DNA of 64,000 nucleotides from VRUE01 sp963840565 (GTDB lineage Bacteria; Actinomycetota; Thermoleophilia; Solirubrobacterales; 70-9). Under the pieces are notes generated by a model that saw only the letters and a list, made by a program, of their open reading frames with translations, was not told where the DNA came from and searched no databases. Positions 1-9,241 of this stretch are shown in pieces. The stretch's first letter is position 1. Every line of letters begins with the position of its first letter. The position numbers and the translations under genes are program-made. The stretch covers positions 1 through 64,000 of the forward strand of contig CAWIZH010000002.1 of NCBI GenBank assembly GCA_963840565.1. Direction: 5' to 3'.

Positions 1-355
1 AGCGCTTGCCCATGTAGCCGCGCATCAGGCGCCTGACGATCGCCCGCGTCGGTGGGATCAGGAAGATTGCGCCGAAGATGTCGGTGACGAAGCCCGGGGT
101 CAGCAGCAGGGTGCCGCCGATCGCGATCAGCAGGCCGTCGGCGACCTCGCGGCCGGGGAAGCGGCGTTCGGCGAGGGCGGCGTTGAAGCGGCGCCAGGCG
201 CCGCGGCCCTGGTGGCGCAGCAGCAGCGAGCCGAGTACCGCGTCGGCGAGCAGCAGCGCGATCGTCGGCCAGACCCCGATCAGCGAGCCGATCTGGATGA
301 TCACGTAGAGCTCGACGATCGGGACGACGATGAAGAGGGCGACGAGGATTGCCAT
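1..355 (-). CDS. fxsA: FxsA family membrane protein (partial, C-terminus off the window)
   Basis: Translating the complement from the ATG at 355 gives a small polytopic membrane protein. It opens MAILVALFIVVPIVELYVI, then has the GxxIGVWPTI segment and a second hydrophobic stretch with LLLTPGFVTDIFG, followed by a PPTRAIVRRL-like end of the core. These are the hallmarks of FxsA, a cytoplasmic-membrane protein named for relieving F-plasmid exclusion of phage T7. Its molecular role is otherwise unclear. The reading frame is intact and runs off the left edge after about 118 codons, so only a short hydrophilic tail is missing. It lies 40 bases downstream of the acyltransferase gene on the same strand and may be co-transcribed with it. 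Confidence 0.85.
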   Translation of the reverse strand, partial: MAILVALFIVVPIVELYVIIQIGSLIGVWPTIALLLADAVLGSLLLRHQGRGAWRRFNAALAERRFPGREVADGLLIAIGGTLLLTPGFVTDIFGAIFLIPPTRAIVRRLMRGYMGKR

Positions 356-395
356 GGATGGAGCCTAGCCAGCCGGCTCAGTCGCCCCGGGCCGT

Positions 396-1811
396 TCAGG
401 CGGGAGCGGCGGCCGCGGCCGCCTCCTCGAGCTCCTCGAGCGAGCGGTTGAGCCCGTCGGCGAACGTCTTCGACGTCCTCCATCGAGTCGTAGTCGGCGA
501 GCAGGCCGAAGCCGACGCGGCCGTTGTAGCTCATGATCGCCACCGCCATCGCGTGGTTCTGGGGCAGGAAGGCGACCGGGAAGACCTCCTGCAGTTCGCG
601 GCCGAGCACGTAGAGGGGGAGTCTGCGGCCCCGGCACGTTGGTGACGATCAGGTTGAAGAGCCGGGTCGAGAAGTTGATCCGCGAGGCCTGGGCCAGCAG
701 CGTCGGCGGGGCGAAGTCGTTGAAGCGGGAGATCACTTCGGCGCCCAGCGCCTGCTTGGAGCGCTTCAGGCCCTCCATCTCCTCGGTGACCACGCGCAGC
801 CGCCGCACCGGGTCCTCGACGTAGACCGGCAGCGGCCCGCGCATCGCCGCGATCCGGTTGCCGAGGTTGCCGCGCTCGTCCTGGGTGCGGATCGAGACCG
901 GCACCAGCGCCCGCAGCTCCAGGCCCTCGGTGCGGATGCCGCGGCCGTGCAGCCACTCCCGCAGCGCCCCGGTCACTACCGCCAGCACGACGTCGTTGAC
1001 GGTGCCGCCGAGCGAGTCCTTGATCCGCTTGAAGGTCGCCAGCTCCGAGCGCGCCCAGGTGAAGCGCCGGTGCGGCCCGATCGGCTGGTTCAGCGGCACG
1101 TCGGGCGCCGGGTCGGCGAAGGCGCCGACGACCTCGCCGATGCCCTCCAGCGCCTCGCCGATCCGCTTCGCCGCCGCCTCGGGGTGGCGCACGACCTCGA
1201 CCGCGCGCTCGACCAGTTTCACCGGCGCCGCCGCCGCGTCGACCGCGCCGCGCGCGACCAGGTGTGCGGTGCTCGGCTGCGGCGCGGGCACCCAGCCGTC
1301 CTCGCTGGTGGCCGGGCTCGGGCACCGGCTCGAGGTCGAAGAGGACGGTGCCGATGTCGACGCCGGAGATGCCGTCGACCATCGCGTGGTGGGTCTTGGT
1401 CAGCAGGGCGAAGCGGTCGCTGCTCCAGCCCCTGCACCAGCCACAGCTCCCAGAGCGGCTTGCTGCGGTCGAGCTGCTGCGAGAAGACCCGCGCGGCGAG
1501 CCGCTTCAGCTGCTGCTCGCCGCCCGGCTCGGGCAGCGCCGTATGGCGGATGTGGTAGGTCAGGTTGAAGTTGACGTCGTCGGCCCAGAGCGGCCGCCCG
1601 GCCTCCAGCGGCGGCACGACGAGGCGCTGGCGGAAGCGCGGCACCTGGCTCAGCCGGCCGCGCACGTGCTCGACCAGATCGACGTATTTGGGCGGCGGCC
1701 CCTCGAAGATCAGGATCGCGCCGACGTGCATGTGGCTGTCGAGGTCTCGTTGGTCAGGAACGAGGCGTCGACCGCGGTGAGCCGGTCGAGGTGGTGTCCT
1801 TGCGTCGCCAT
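396..1811 (-). CDS. Wax ester synthase/diacylglycerol acyltransferase (WS/DGAT), frame broken several times
   Basis: Joined across frames, this is a WS/DGAT-family O-acyltransferase, which makes wax esters or triacylglycerol storage lipid from acyl-CoA at the membrane. The N-terminus MATQGHHLDRLTAVDASFL starts at 1811. The catalytic HHAMVDG motif is encoded near 1370-1400. The C-terminal DUF1298-type half shows VNDVVLAVVTGALREWL and NFSTRLFNLIVTNVPGP. The coding frame changes at about 1745 (apparently a lost G), 1430, 1300, 630 and 460. The true end ADGLNRSLEELEE...APA stops at 396. Every piece keeps family sequence, so indel errors are likelier than decay. Expected length is about 470 residues, normal for the family. 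It starts close to and divergent from ispH. Confidence 0.85.
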
Positions 1812-1884
1812 CCCCCAAGGCTAGCCACGGCCGCAAGTCGGGGCCAGTCCGCCCGCGCCCGCAAGGTCGCCACCGCTACCCTGC

Positions 1885-2961
1885 ATGGTCATGCCTCCCC
1901 CGCCACAGCCGCCCCGAAGCGGGTCCTGCTCGCCGCCCCGCGCGGCTACTGCGCCGGCGTCGACCGCGCCGTGCAGACGGTCGAGCGCGCGCTCGAGCTC
2001 TACGGCGCCCCGGTCTACGTGCGCAAGGAGATCGTCCACAACAAGCACGTGGTCGAGGAGCTCTCCAAGCGCGGCGCGATCTTCGTCGAGCAGGAGACCG
2101 AGGTGCCGGAGGGCGAGATGGTCGTCTTCTCCGCCCACGGCGTCGCCCCGGCGGTCCACGACAACGCCGCCGCCCGCAGCCTGCGCACGATCGACGCCAC
2201 CTGCCCGCTGGTGACCAAGGTCCACGTCTCCGCCCGCCGCTTCGCCGCCGAGGGCTACACGATCGTGATGATCGGCCACGAGGGCCACGAGGAGGTCGAA
2301 GGGACGACCGGCGAGGCGCCCGACAGCATCGTCTTGATCGAAACCGCCGACGAGGTCGAGAGCCTCGAGGTCGCCGATCCCGTCGAAGGTCGCCTTCATC
2401 ACCCAGACGACGCTCTCGGTCGACGAGACGGCGGAGGTGATCGCCGCCCTGCGGGCCAAGTTCCCCGCGATCGTCAGCTCCAAGTCAGACGACATCTGTT
2501 ACGCCACGACCAACCGCCAGATCGCGGTCAAGCAGCTCGCCCGCGAGTGCGACCTGGTCCTCGTGATCGGCTCGACCAACTCCTCCAACTCCAACCGCCT
2601 GGTCGAGGTCGCCCGCGAACACGGCGCCGCCTCCCACCTGATCGACAACCACACCCAAGTCGAGGAGCAGTGGCTGGAGGGAGTCGAGACGGTCGGCATC
2701 ACCTCCGGCGCCAGCGCCCCCGAGGAGCTGGTCGAGCGCCTGGTCGAGCTGTTCCGCGAGCGCGGCGCCGAGGAGGTCTCCGAGTTGCGCACCGTTCACG
2801 AGGACGTGCGGTTCATGCTGCCCAAGGAGATCCGCGACGAGCTGAGCGCGTCGGGCCTAGGGCAGTCCCGCGGCGAAGCTGACCGACCAGATGCGCAGGT
2901 CCCGGAATCGGCGCGAGTGAGCGAGTGGGCTCTCGTGGCGCGGATGCTCTGGTCAGCTTGA
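1885..2961 (+). CDS. ispH: 4-hydroxy-3-methylbut-2-enyl diphosphate reductase (IspH), one or more frame breaks
   Basis: IspH is the last enzyme of the MEP isoprenoid pathway, a [4Fe-4S] enzyme reducing HMBPP to IPP and DMAPP. The three cluster cysteines are visible: PRGYCAGVDRAV near the start, DATCPLVTKVH near 2200, and DDICYATTNRQ near 2500. SNSNRLVEVA and HLIDNHTQ follow. The frame changes at about 2390, where an extra G in CCCGTCGAAG would explain it. The start is unresolved. ATGs at 1885 and 1891 are out of frame with the body unless a base is lost in the C-rich stretch that follows, and the body frame itself is open from 1791. The frame reads to 2961, but a TAG at 2858-2860 in the next frame may be the true end, because 2861-2961 lies antisense to a convincing C-terminus of the opposite gene. 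Confidence 0.88.
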
Positions 2962-3671
2962 GCAGCGCCGGCTTGGCGACCGTCGATCGACGCTCGCGGT
3001 CGCTGCCGTCGAGCGTGACGTGCAGCTCGCCCGTGCCCTCGACGGTGGCGTAGGCGCCGCCGGCCTCGTAGTCGATCTCTGAGCTCTCGCCGGTCCAGGT
3101 CGCTCCCAGGATCCGCCGGGGAAGAGCTCCGCGGTCGGCGGCATCACCTTGGCGCCGGGCGCGTCGCTCGGGCGCAGCGGCTCCATCGGCTCCGGCAGCG
3201 AGCTGCAGCGCGTCGAGCTCGCGCAGCTCGGCCTGGATCGCTTCCTCGGTGGCGCGGTATTCGCCCTCGCCGAAGTGGAACCAGCTCAGCGCCCCGCCCG
3301 TCGTCCAGAGGAAGAGGCTGGGCCAGCCCTCGCAGCCGTAGGCGTGCCAGAGGTCGCGCTCGGCGTCGATCGCGACCGGGAACTCGACCCCGAGGTCGCG
3401 CAGGCCGGCGGCGACGTCGACTCGGATCGGCGCCGAAGGGGAAGCGCGGCGACTGCACGCCGATCGTCCTCAGGCCGGCCTCGCGGTAGCGGCGGTCCCA
3501 CTCGGCCAGGTAGGGCAGCGTGCGCACGCTGTTGAGCTGGGCGAAGTCGAAGAAGTGGACCAGGACCGGGCCGGCGGCGGTCAGCACCGGCATCGATCGC
3601 GGCTCCTCGCCGATCCAGGCGAGGCCCGCCGGCAGGTCGGGGGCGGCGATGTTGTCCCGTTCCGGGCGCAT
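2857..3671 (-). CDS. Thioredoxin-like fold protein, frame broken
   Basis: The ATG at 3671 gives MRPERDNIAAPDLP, followed by a TlpA/redoxin-like core: GPVLVHFFDFAQLNSVRTLPYL, then GLRTIGVQSPRFPFG. After a break near 3430 comes VDVAAGLRDLGVEFPVAID...LWHAYGCEGWPSLFLW. After further breaks near 3150 and 2930 it ends with RDLRIWSVSFAAGLP and a stop at 2857-2859. The usual CxxC is replaced by FAQLNS, so a classical disulphide-reductase role is doubtful. The extra C-terminal segment may bind a ligand. Its stop overlaps a possible ispH stop in a shared CTAG, so the two genes are convergent. The exact function is not known to me. Confidence 0.65.
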
Positions 3672-3728
3672 CCGGCCGAACGTTATTCGCTGGGAGGGCG
3701 GCCGGCTTTCCGATAGATTCTCAGAGCA

Positions 3729-3965
3729 ATGTTCGAGATCGCACTGGCGCTGGTTCCGCTGCTGCTGCTCGTCGGCTCGCTGCTCCTCGGCCACTACCCG
3801 GGCTTCAACGCGATCGTCCGGCTGGCGGAGCGGATCGCCCCGCGGCGGCGCTCACGCGCCGCCAAAAGCCAGCGCCGCCCCCGTGCTCCCCGCTCCTACG
3901 CGGTCAGCGGCGGCCTCCTGATCGCCTTCGGCCACGCTCAGCGCCCGCCGCCGCTCGCTCCCTAG
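3729..3965 (+). CDS. Small membrane-anchored hypothetical protein
   Basis: A 78-residue open frame begins at an ATG 58 bases upstream-divergent from the thioredoxin-like gene. It has one strong N-terminal membrane helix (FEIALALVPLLLLVGSLLLGHY), then a basic Arg/Lys-rich linker and a short hydrophobic C-terminal stretch (YAVSGGLLIAFG). It precedes the cupredoxin gene by 59 bases in the same orientation, so it could be the first gene of that operon. I do not recognise a named family. Codon use is typical of the neighbours. Confidence 0.55.
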   Translation: MFEIALALVPLLLLVGSLLLGHYPGFNAIVRLAERIAPRRRSRAAKSQRRPRAPRSYAVSGGLLIAFGHAQRPPPLAP

Positions 3966-4024
3966 ATCCAGCCGACCAGCGGCAATCCCTCGGCCATTCT
4001 GGCCGTGACTCAAAGGAGCGAAAT

Positions 4025-4406
4025 ATGAATTCGAAAACCACACGCGTGGTCGGTGGCATTGGTGGTCATCGTCGTCGCGATCGTGCTGCTTGCCGTGCTG
4101 AAGAAAGGACGACAGCAGCAGCGACACCACGCAACGCCAGCGGCAAGGTCCCGACGATCGTGATCAAGCACGGCAAACCGGTCGGCGGGATCAGCGGACC
4201 TGACCTACAACAAGGGTGAACAGGTCCACTTCAAGGTGGACTCCGACGTCAGCGACGAGGTCCACATGCACGGCTACGACATCATGAAGGACGTCAAGGC
4301 CGGCGGCTCGGTCAGCTTCGACTTCCCGGCCACGATCGAAGGTGTCTTCGAGGCGGAGCTGGAGGGTCGCAAGGAACAGATCATCGAACTCACCGTCAAC
4401 CCATGA
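4025..4406 (+). CDS. Membrane-anchored cupredoxin-like protein, frame broken
   Basis: A start at 4025, preceded by AAAGGAG, gives MNSKTTRVV. In an adjacent frame a hydrophobic anchor follows (VALVVIVVAIVLLAVLKK). The last part reads TYNKGEQVHFKVDSDVSDEVHMHGYDI and then GSVSFDFPATIEGVFEAELE, a typical small cupredoxin beta-sandwich. The HMHGYD loop supplies histidines, but I see no clear Cys/Met type-1 copper set, so copper binding is inferred only. Breaks lie near 4055 and 4195. It ends in ATGA, overlapping the start of the next gene by four bases, which implies translational coupling with the membrane protein that follows. Confidence 0.65.
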
Positions 4407-5804
4407 GCTTCGCACTGCCGCTCGCCCACGCGCTGGTCGCGCGCAAGGACCTGCCGATCCCGGCCTGGCTGTTTGCCTGGGGGGCGTCGATCGTCCTGAT
4501 CGTCTCCTTCTTCGCCCTCTCCGCGGCCTGGCGCAAACCGAAGTTCGAGCAGGAACGCTGGCGCCCGCTCGGTGCCGGGCTCTCGCGGGCGCTGCTCAGC
4601 GTGCCGACGCAGGTCCTCTGTGGCGCGGTCGGCGTCTTCCTGCTCGGCTTCTCGATCTACGCCGGGCTCGCAGGGCACCGAAGCGCCCGACCGCAATTTC
4701 GCCCTCACCTTCCTCTTCGTCACCGCCTGGCTCGGCTTCCCACTGTTCAGCGTGATCTTCGGTGACGTCTTCCGCCCCTTCAACCCCTGGCGGGCGATCG
4801 GACGGACGATCGGCGGGGCGTTCTCGGCGATCGCCGGCCAGCGTCCGGCCCACCTCAACTACCCCGAGAAGCTGGGCCGCTGGCCGGCCGCGATCGGCCT
4901 GCTCGCGGTTGTCTGGCTCGAGGTCGTCTACGGCGCAAGCGGTGGCGTCGCGGTCGGGCTCTGCGCCCGACACCGCTGGGCCTGGCCGCCCTCCTCTACA
5001 GCCTCTACACGCTGGCGATGATGGCGCTCTTCGGGGTCGAGAAGTGGTGTCAGACGGGGGAGATCTTCTCGGTCTACTTCGGCATGTTCTCCCAGCTGGG
5101 CAGCTTCGGGGTCAAGGACGGCCGGCTGGGCAGGCGCCTGCCGCTGTCGGCTGCGACGCACTGGGCAACCGTGCCCGGCTCGGCCGCGGTGGTGATCGCC
5201 TCGATCGCCTCGACCAGCTTCGACGGCGCCCAGGAGGGCGCCTTCAAGGGCGGCATCCTGCAGACCTTCGAATGGCTCGCCGAAGCCGGCCTCAGCCTGA
5301 CCACCTCGCTGCGGCTCACCGACACGATCTTCATGGCTGCTCTGCTTCGCCGGGGTCGGCCTCGTCTACCTGATCGGGGTGCGGGGGATGGCGACCGTGC
5401 GCGGTGCGCCGCCGTTGAAGAAACTGCGCACCGGCTTCGCCCACACCCTGATCCCGATCGCCTTCGCCTACTTGGTCGCCCACTACTTCAGCCTCTTCGT
5501 CTTTCAGGAGCAGGCGCAGTTCACCTACCTGCTCTCCGATCCGCTCGGAACGGCGACCACCGACCTCTTCGGCACCGCCTCGAGCGGGATCGACTTCAAG
5601 CTGCTCAGCGCCAACGCGATTTGGTACGTGCAGGTCGGGGCGCTGGTGATCGGCCACGTCGTCGGCCTCACGCTCGCCCACGACCGCGCCACCGCCTACT
5701 GGGGCGACTACCGCCAGGCCGCCCGCTCCCAGTACTGGATGCTGGCGGTGATGGTGGCCTTCACTTGCTTCGGGCTCTACCTGCTCTCGGTCGCCAATGC
5801 TTGA
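4403..5804 (+). CDS. Polytopic membrane protein of the family sometimes annotated as fenitrothion hydrolase, frame broken
   Basis: Joining frames gives a protein of about 465 residues with many membrane helices: a start near LPIPAWLFAWGASIVL, then FVTAWLGFPLFSVIFGDVFRPFNPWRAI, ALLYSLYTLAMMALFGVEKW, FAHTLIPIAFAYLVAHYFSLF and a last helix ending LLSVANA. The PIPAWLFAWGA and FRPFNPWRAI segments recall an actinobacterial family often labelled fenitrothion hydrolase. I doubt that enzymatic label and infer a membrane transport or metal role. Breaks fall near 4677 (an extra A in GCAGGG), 4950-4985 and 5340. It is coupled to the cupredoxin gene by ATGA, so the two probably act together at the membrane. 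Confidence 0.7.
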
Positions 5805-6139
5805 CGACCCCGCTTTTTGCGAAAAATGCGGATGAATGCCACGTTAAGCAGCGGTTTTTTACCGATGTAATAACTTTGACAAAGTGGTTTACTAGAGATG
5901 AGTCCAATACTTGACTCTCCCTCTCCTTGTTGCACCGGGGCCGCCGCTCGCAAGGCCGGCGGCCTCGGTGTTTAGACGGTCATACTGAGCGGATGGCCGT
6001 CTGTCGTTCCCGTCGCCCACGTCGGCCACTGGCTCTGGGCCCTCTACCTGCCGCCGATCCTGATCGTCGCTCGGCTCGCTCGCTCAGAACGACGCTTCGC
6101 GAACGGCAGCAGAAGAATGCGACCATCGCGGCCGAGGCC
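5805..6139. other. Intergenic region between convergent genes
   Basis: No coding region is convincing in these 335 bases. An AT-rich near-palindrome (CCGCTTTTTGCG followed by AAAAATGCGG) lies just after the membrane-protein stop and could end its transcript. A TTGACA at 5876 lacks a good -10 at normal spacing. A GC hairpin at 5934-5969 follows. The remainder up to the sufD stop shows nothing I can name. Confidence 0.5.
5934..5969. terminator. GC hairpin, possible bidirectional terminator
   Basis: GGCCGCCG at 5939-5946 pairs perfectly with CGGCGGCC at 5957-5964, and outer ACCG/CGGT arms extend the stem across one mismatch. GTGTTTAGA follows on the plus strand. It lies between the convergent membrane-protein gene and sufD, where a two-way terminator would be expected. 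Confidence 0.5.
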
Positions 6140-7309
6140 CTAGAGGATCTCGGCGAGGCGGCGCTCGAGCGCCGCGGAGATCTCATCGCGAACCGGGCCC
6201 TCGGCCAGCCGTTCGACCAGCGACTCGAGGAAGCCTTCGATGATCAGCGACTTCGCCTCGGCCGGGCCGAGGCCGCGCGAGGTCAGGTAGAAGAGCTGGT
6301 CGCGGTCGATCTGGGCGATCGCCGCGGCGTGGGTGCAGCGGACGTCGTCGGCGAGGATCTCCAGGCCGGGGATCGCGTCGGCGTGGGCGTCGGTGGAGAG
6401 CAGCAGGTTGCGGCTCTCCTGGAAGGCGTCGGTCTGCTGGGCGCCGGGGTCGACTTTGATCATCCCGCGCCAGACCGCGGTCGAGCCGGCGGCGAGGACG
6501 CCGCGGAAGGCGAGGTCGGAATTGGTGTTCGGCGCCGCGTGCTCCTGGGTAGTGTCGTAGTCGAGATGCTGGCCGGGCCCGCCGGCGTAACCGCCAGTGA
6601 CCCGTGCCTCGGAGCCCGGGCCCGCCAGCTTCGTCTCCATCCGCACCTTGCCGCGGGCCGAGCCGAAGCCGAGCGCGGCCCAGTCGAGGCGGGCGTCGCG
6701 CTCGACCTGGGCGCGCTGGGTGGCGAAGATCCAGGCCGACTCGGAGATGTCCTGGGTGTTGACGTAGCGCAGGGTCGCGGCCTGGCCGACGCTGAGCTCG
6801 ACCACCGAGTTGAGCAGCGCGTCGATCTCGTCGTGGCGCGAGGACCAGTGCTCCCAGACCTCGGCCTCGGCGCCCTCCTCGAGCACGACCAGGGTGCGCC
6901 AGTTGACGGCGCTGCCGTCGTCGCTCGAGCGGGACCTCGATCCGGATCGGCTCGCTCGAGCTTGACGCCGCGCGGCACGTGGATCAGAACGCCGTCGCTC
7001 CAGTCGGCCTCGTTGCGGGCGACGAAAGGGTCCTCGATCGACACCAGCGAGCCGAGGTGGGCCTCGCAGGAGCTCGGCGTGGGAAATCACCGCCTCGGCC
7101 AGCGGCCACGACCGTCGCGCCGCCGCCGGCGCTGCTGATCGTCGGCATCCGCGCTGGCCGGGCTCGTAGGCGTCGAGGTCGAGCCGCGAGAGGTCGGTGA
7201 ATTCCCAGCCCTTCGCCTTCGAGTCGGGCAGGGGCAGGCTCTGCGCGAGAGAGGCGCCCTGTTGGCGCCTCTCAGAAAGCCAAGCGGGCTCGACGGCTAC
7301 CTCAGCCAA
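6140..7309 (-). CDS. sufD: Fe-S cluster assembly protein SufD, frame broken in the N-terminal half
   Basis: SufD partners SufB and SufC in the SufBC2D scaffold that builds Fe-S clusters. The N-terminus AWLSERRQQGASLAQSLPLPDSKAKGWEFTDLS is standard. After breaks near 7160-7050 and 6930 the beta-helix core is clear: YVNTQDISESAWIFATQRAQ, LDYDTTQEHAAPNTNSDLAFRG, and the C-terminal CTHAAAIAQIDRDQLFYL followed by GLGPAEAKSLIIEGFL. The conserved histidine in the CTHAAA motif is kept. The start is a TTG at 7309 after GGAGGG, overlapping the sufB stop by eight bases, so translation is coupled. It is the last gene of the Rieske-sufB-sufD operon. Confidence 0.92.
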   Translation of the reverse strand: MAEVAVEPAWLSERRQQGASLAQSLPLPDSKAKGWEFTDLSRLDLDAYEPGQRGCRRSAAPAAARRSWPLAEAVISHAELLRGPPRLAGVDRGPFRRPQRGRLERRRSDPRAARRQARASRSGSRSRSSDDGSAVNWRTLVVLEEGAEAEVWEHWSSRHDEIDALLNSVVELSVGQAATLRYVNTQDISESAWIFATQRAQVERDARLDWAALGFGSARGKVRMETKLAGPGSEARVTGGYAGGPGQHLDYDTTQEHAAPNTNSDLAFRGVLAAGSTAVWRGMIKVDPGAQQTDAFQESRNLLLSTDAHADAIPGLEILADDVRCTHAAAIAQIDRDQLFYLTSRGLGPAEAKSLIIEGFLESLVERLAEGPVRDEISAALERRLAEIL

Positions 7310-8735
7310 TGGTTCCCTCCATCTGCAGTTCGATCAGCCGGTTGAGCTCGACCGCGTACTCCATCGGCAGCTCCTTGGTCACCGGCTCGATGAACCCGTT
7401 GACGATCATCTTCGAGGCCTCCTCCTCGTCGAGGCCGCGGCTCTGCAGGTAGAAGAGCTGCTCGTCGCCGATCTTGGAGACGGTGGCCTCGTGGCCGACG
7501 TCGGCGTCGTTCTCGTCGATGCGGATCGTCGGGTAGGTGTCCGAGCGCGAGTCCTCGTCGAGCAGCAGCGCGTCGCAGACGACCTTGGAGCGCGACTCGG
7601 TCGCCCCGTCGGCGATTTCGAGCAGGCCGCGGTAGGTCGCCCGGCCGCCGTCCTTGGAGATCGACTTGGAGAAGATCGAGGACGAGGTGCGCGGCGCCGC
7701 GTGGATGATCTTGCCGCCGGCGTCCTGGTGCTGGCCGTCGCCGGCGAAGGCGATCGAGAGGATCTCGCCGTGGGCTTCGGGGCCCATCAGGTAGATCGAC
7801 GGGTACTTCATCGTCAGCTTCGAGCCGAGGTTGCAGTCGACCCACTCCATCGTCGCCTTCTCGTGGGCGACGGCGCGCTTGGTGACGAGGTTGAAGACGT
7901 TCTGCGACCAGTTCTGCACCGTCGTGTAGCGGACCCGCGAGCTCGGCTTGGCGCAGATCTCGACCACGGCGGAGTGCAGCGAGTCGCTGGAGTAGACCGG
8001 CGCCGTGCAGCCCTCGATGTAGTGGACGTCGGCGCCCTCCTCGCAGATGATCAGGGTGCGCTCGAACTGGCCCATGTTCTCGGTGTTGATCCGGAAGTAG
8101 GCCTGCAGCGGCATCTCGACCTTGACCCCGGCCGGCACGTAGACGAAGGAGCCACCCGACCAGACCGCCGAGTTGAGCGCCGCCAGCTTGTTGTCGTTGG
8201 CCGGGATGATCGTCGCCCAGTACTCGCGCACCAGGTCCTCGTGCTCGCGCAGCGCCGTGTCCATGTCGGTGAAGATCACGCCCTGGGCCTCGAGCTTCTC
8301 GTTGACCTGGTGGTAGACGACCTCGGACTCGTACTGGGCGCCGACCCCGGAGAGGAATTTGCGCTCCGCCTCGGGGATGCCGAGCCGGTCGAAGGTGTTC
8401 TTGATGTCCTCGGGGACCTCGCTCCAGTCGCGGCTGTTTTTCTCCGAGGCGCGGACGAAGTAGTGGATGTCGTCGAAGTCGATCTGGTCGAGGTCGCCGC
8501 CCCATTTCGGGGTCGGGCGCGAGTAGAAGTGCTCCAGCGCCTTGAGGCGGAAGTCGCGCATCCACTGCGGCTCGTCCTTGTAGTCGGAGATCGATTCGAC
8601 GATCTCGCGCGAGAGGCCCTTCGGCGCCTTGTAGGCGTAGCCCGACTCGGAATCGTGGAAGCCGAACTTCTCCTTGTAGTCGGCGTTGATGCCGGCGAGC
8701 TCTCTCTTCTCTGCGACGACCTCGGGTGTGGCCAT
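7302..8735 (-). CDS. sufB: Fe-S cluster assembly scaffold SufB
   Basis: An intact 477-residue SufB, the usual family length and the central scaffold of the SufBC2D complex. It shows SGYAYKAPKGLSREIV near residue 31, PTPKWGGDLDQIDFDDIHYFV, FVYVPAGVKVEMPLQAYFRIN, the conserved Cys of YIEGCTAPVYSSDSLHSAVVE, and the C-terminal GHEATVSKIGDEQLFYL followed by GLDEEEASKMIVNGFIEP. The start codon at 8735 lies four bases after the Rieske gene stop, and its own stop overlaps the sufD start. Lys and Glu codons are almost all AAG and GAG, the host pattern. Regulation by the Rrf2 protein encoded at 16.3 kb is inferred from the shared upstream motif. Confidence 0.97.
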   Translation of the reverse strand: MATPEVVAEKRELAGINADYKEKFGFHDSESGYAYKAPKGLSREIVESISDYKDEPQWMRDFRLKALEHFYSRPTPKWGGDLDQIDFDDIHYFVRASEKNSRDWSEVPEDIKNTFDRLGIPEAERKFLSGVGAQYESEVVYHQVNEKLEAQGVIFTDMDTALREHEDLVREYWATIIPANDNKLAALNSAVWSGGSFVYVPAGVKVEMPLQAYFRINTENMGQFERTLIICEEGADVHYIEGCTAPVYSSDSLHSAVVEICAKPSSRVRYTTVQNWSQNVFNLVTKRAVAHEKATMEWVDCNLGSKLTMKYPSIYLMGPEAHGEILSIAFAGDGQHQDAGGKIIHAAPRTSSSIFSKSISKDGGRATYRGLLEIADGATESRSKVVCDALLLDEDSRSDTYPTIRIDENDADVGHEATVSKIGDEQLFYLQSRGLDEEEASKMIVNGFIEPVTKELPMEYAVELNRLIELQMEGTIG

Positions 8736-8738
8736 GGT

Positions 8739-9005
8739 CTAGTCGACCTCCAGGGTGATCGTGTCGTCCACGACGGCCGCCGTGAACGTCTGCACCGGGG
8801 CGAAAGCTGGGAGCGTCTTCGGCCTGCCGGTGGTCAGGTCGAAGAGGGAGCCGTGACGCGGGCACTCGACCGTGCAGGTCGCCGGGTCGAACTCGCCCTC
8901 GGCAAGCGGCCCGTCGTCGTGGGAGCAGCGATCCTCGATCGCGTAGAGCGTGCCCTCGCAGTTGAAGACGCCGATCTTGATCCCCTCGTGCTCGACCAGG
9001 CGCAT
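8739..9005 (-). CDS. Rieske [2Fe-2S] ferredoxin-like protein of the SUF operon
   Basis: An 88-residue Rieske domain with both ligand loops: CSHDDGPL (Cys-x-His) and CPRHGSLF (Cys-x2-His), separated by the EGEFDPATCTVE linker. It resembles the small non-heme ferredoxins that accompany SUF genes in actinobacteria and probably supplies electrons or transits a cluster. The ATG at 9005 is the only clear in-frame start. The frame stays open upstream with LAAELPPGA, which looks like native family sequence, so the true start may be up to about 30 codons earlier and lost to an indel. It is the first gene of the Rieske-sufB-sufD operon. Confidence 0.85.
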   Translation of the reverse strand: MRLVEHEGIKIGVFNCEGTLYAIEDRCSHDDGPLAEGEFDPATCTVECPRHGSLFDLTTGRPKTLPAFAPVQTFTAAVVDDTITLEVD

Positions 9006-9113
9006 AGCCCCGGGCGGCAGCTCGGCGGCGAGGGCAGACGGAGATGGATGTTCCAGCGGTATCTGGCAAGGGAATCGAGGCTCCCGCGGGTTGGTTAGTG
9101 CGGGTTGAGACTT

Positions 9114-9133
9114 AATCCTACTTCTCCGGTCGG
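9114..9133 (-). promoter_or_regulatory. Candidate Rrf2/SufR operator upstream of the suf operon
   Basis: AATCCTACT, four variable bases, then CGGTCGG. The same arrangement occurs at 16806-16825 upstream of the Rrf2 gene. Read on the minus strand it contains TAGGAT, a plausible actinobacterial -10. The two conserved halves flank a divergent centre, as expected for a dimeric regulator site overlapping a promoter. Confidence 0.55.
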
Positions 9134-9241
9134 ATTTTAGCGATTGGCCCGGCCCGGCCCCGGCACCGTAACAAGCCTTTGACCCGTATTCAGGTTGGGA
9201 TGAAAGGATCGGCGGACGAACTTCGACGATTGGAGGACAGC

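Noticed and set aside
2877..2959. Inverted repeat (AAGCTGACC...GGTCAGCTT) thought to be a third copy of the hairpin element at 47.6 and 50.5 kb
   Set aside because: The core does not match the other two, and the region encodes the conserved C-terminus of the thioredoxin-like protein on the minus strand.
5876..5970. Possible small RNA gene: TTGACA followed by a hairpin
   Set aside because: No acceptable -10 at 16-19 bases. The resemblance to the surface-module promoters stops at the first ten bases.
7197..9098. 633-codon open frame on the plus strand opposite sufB
   Set aside because: It is the complement of sufB, sufD and the Rieske gene, with composition typical of a GC-rich antisense frame (Val/Asp/Leu/Arg-rich) and no domain.
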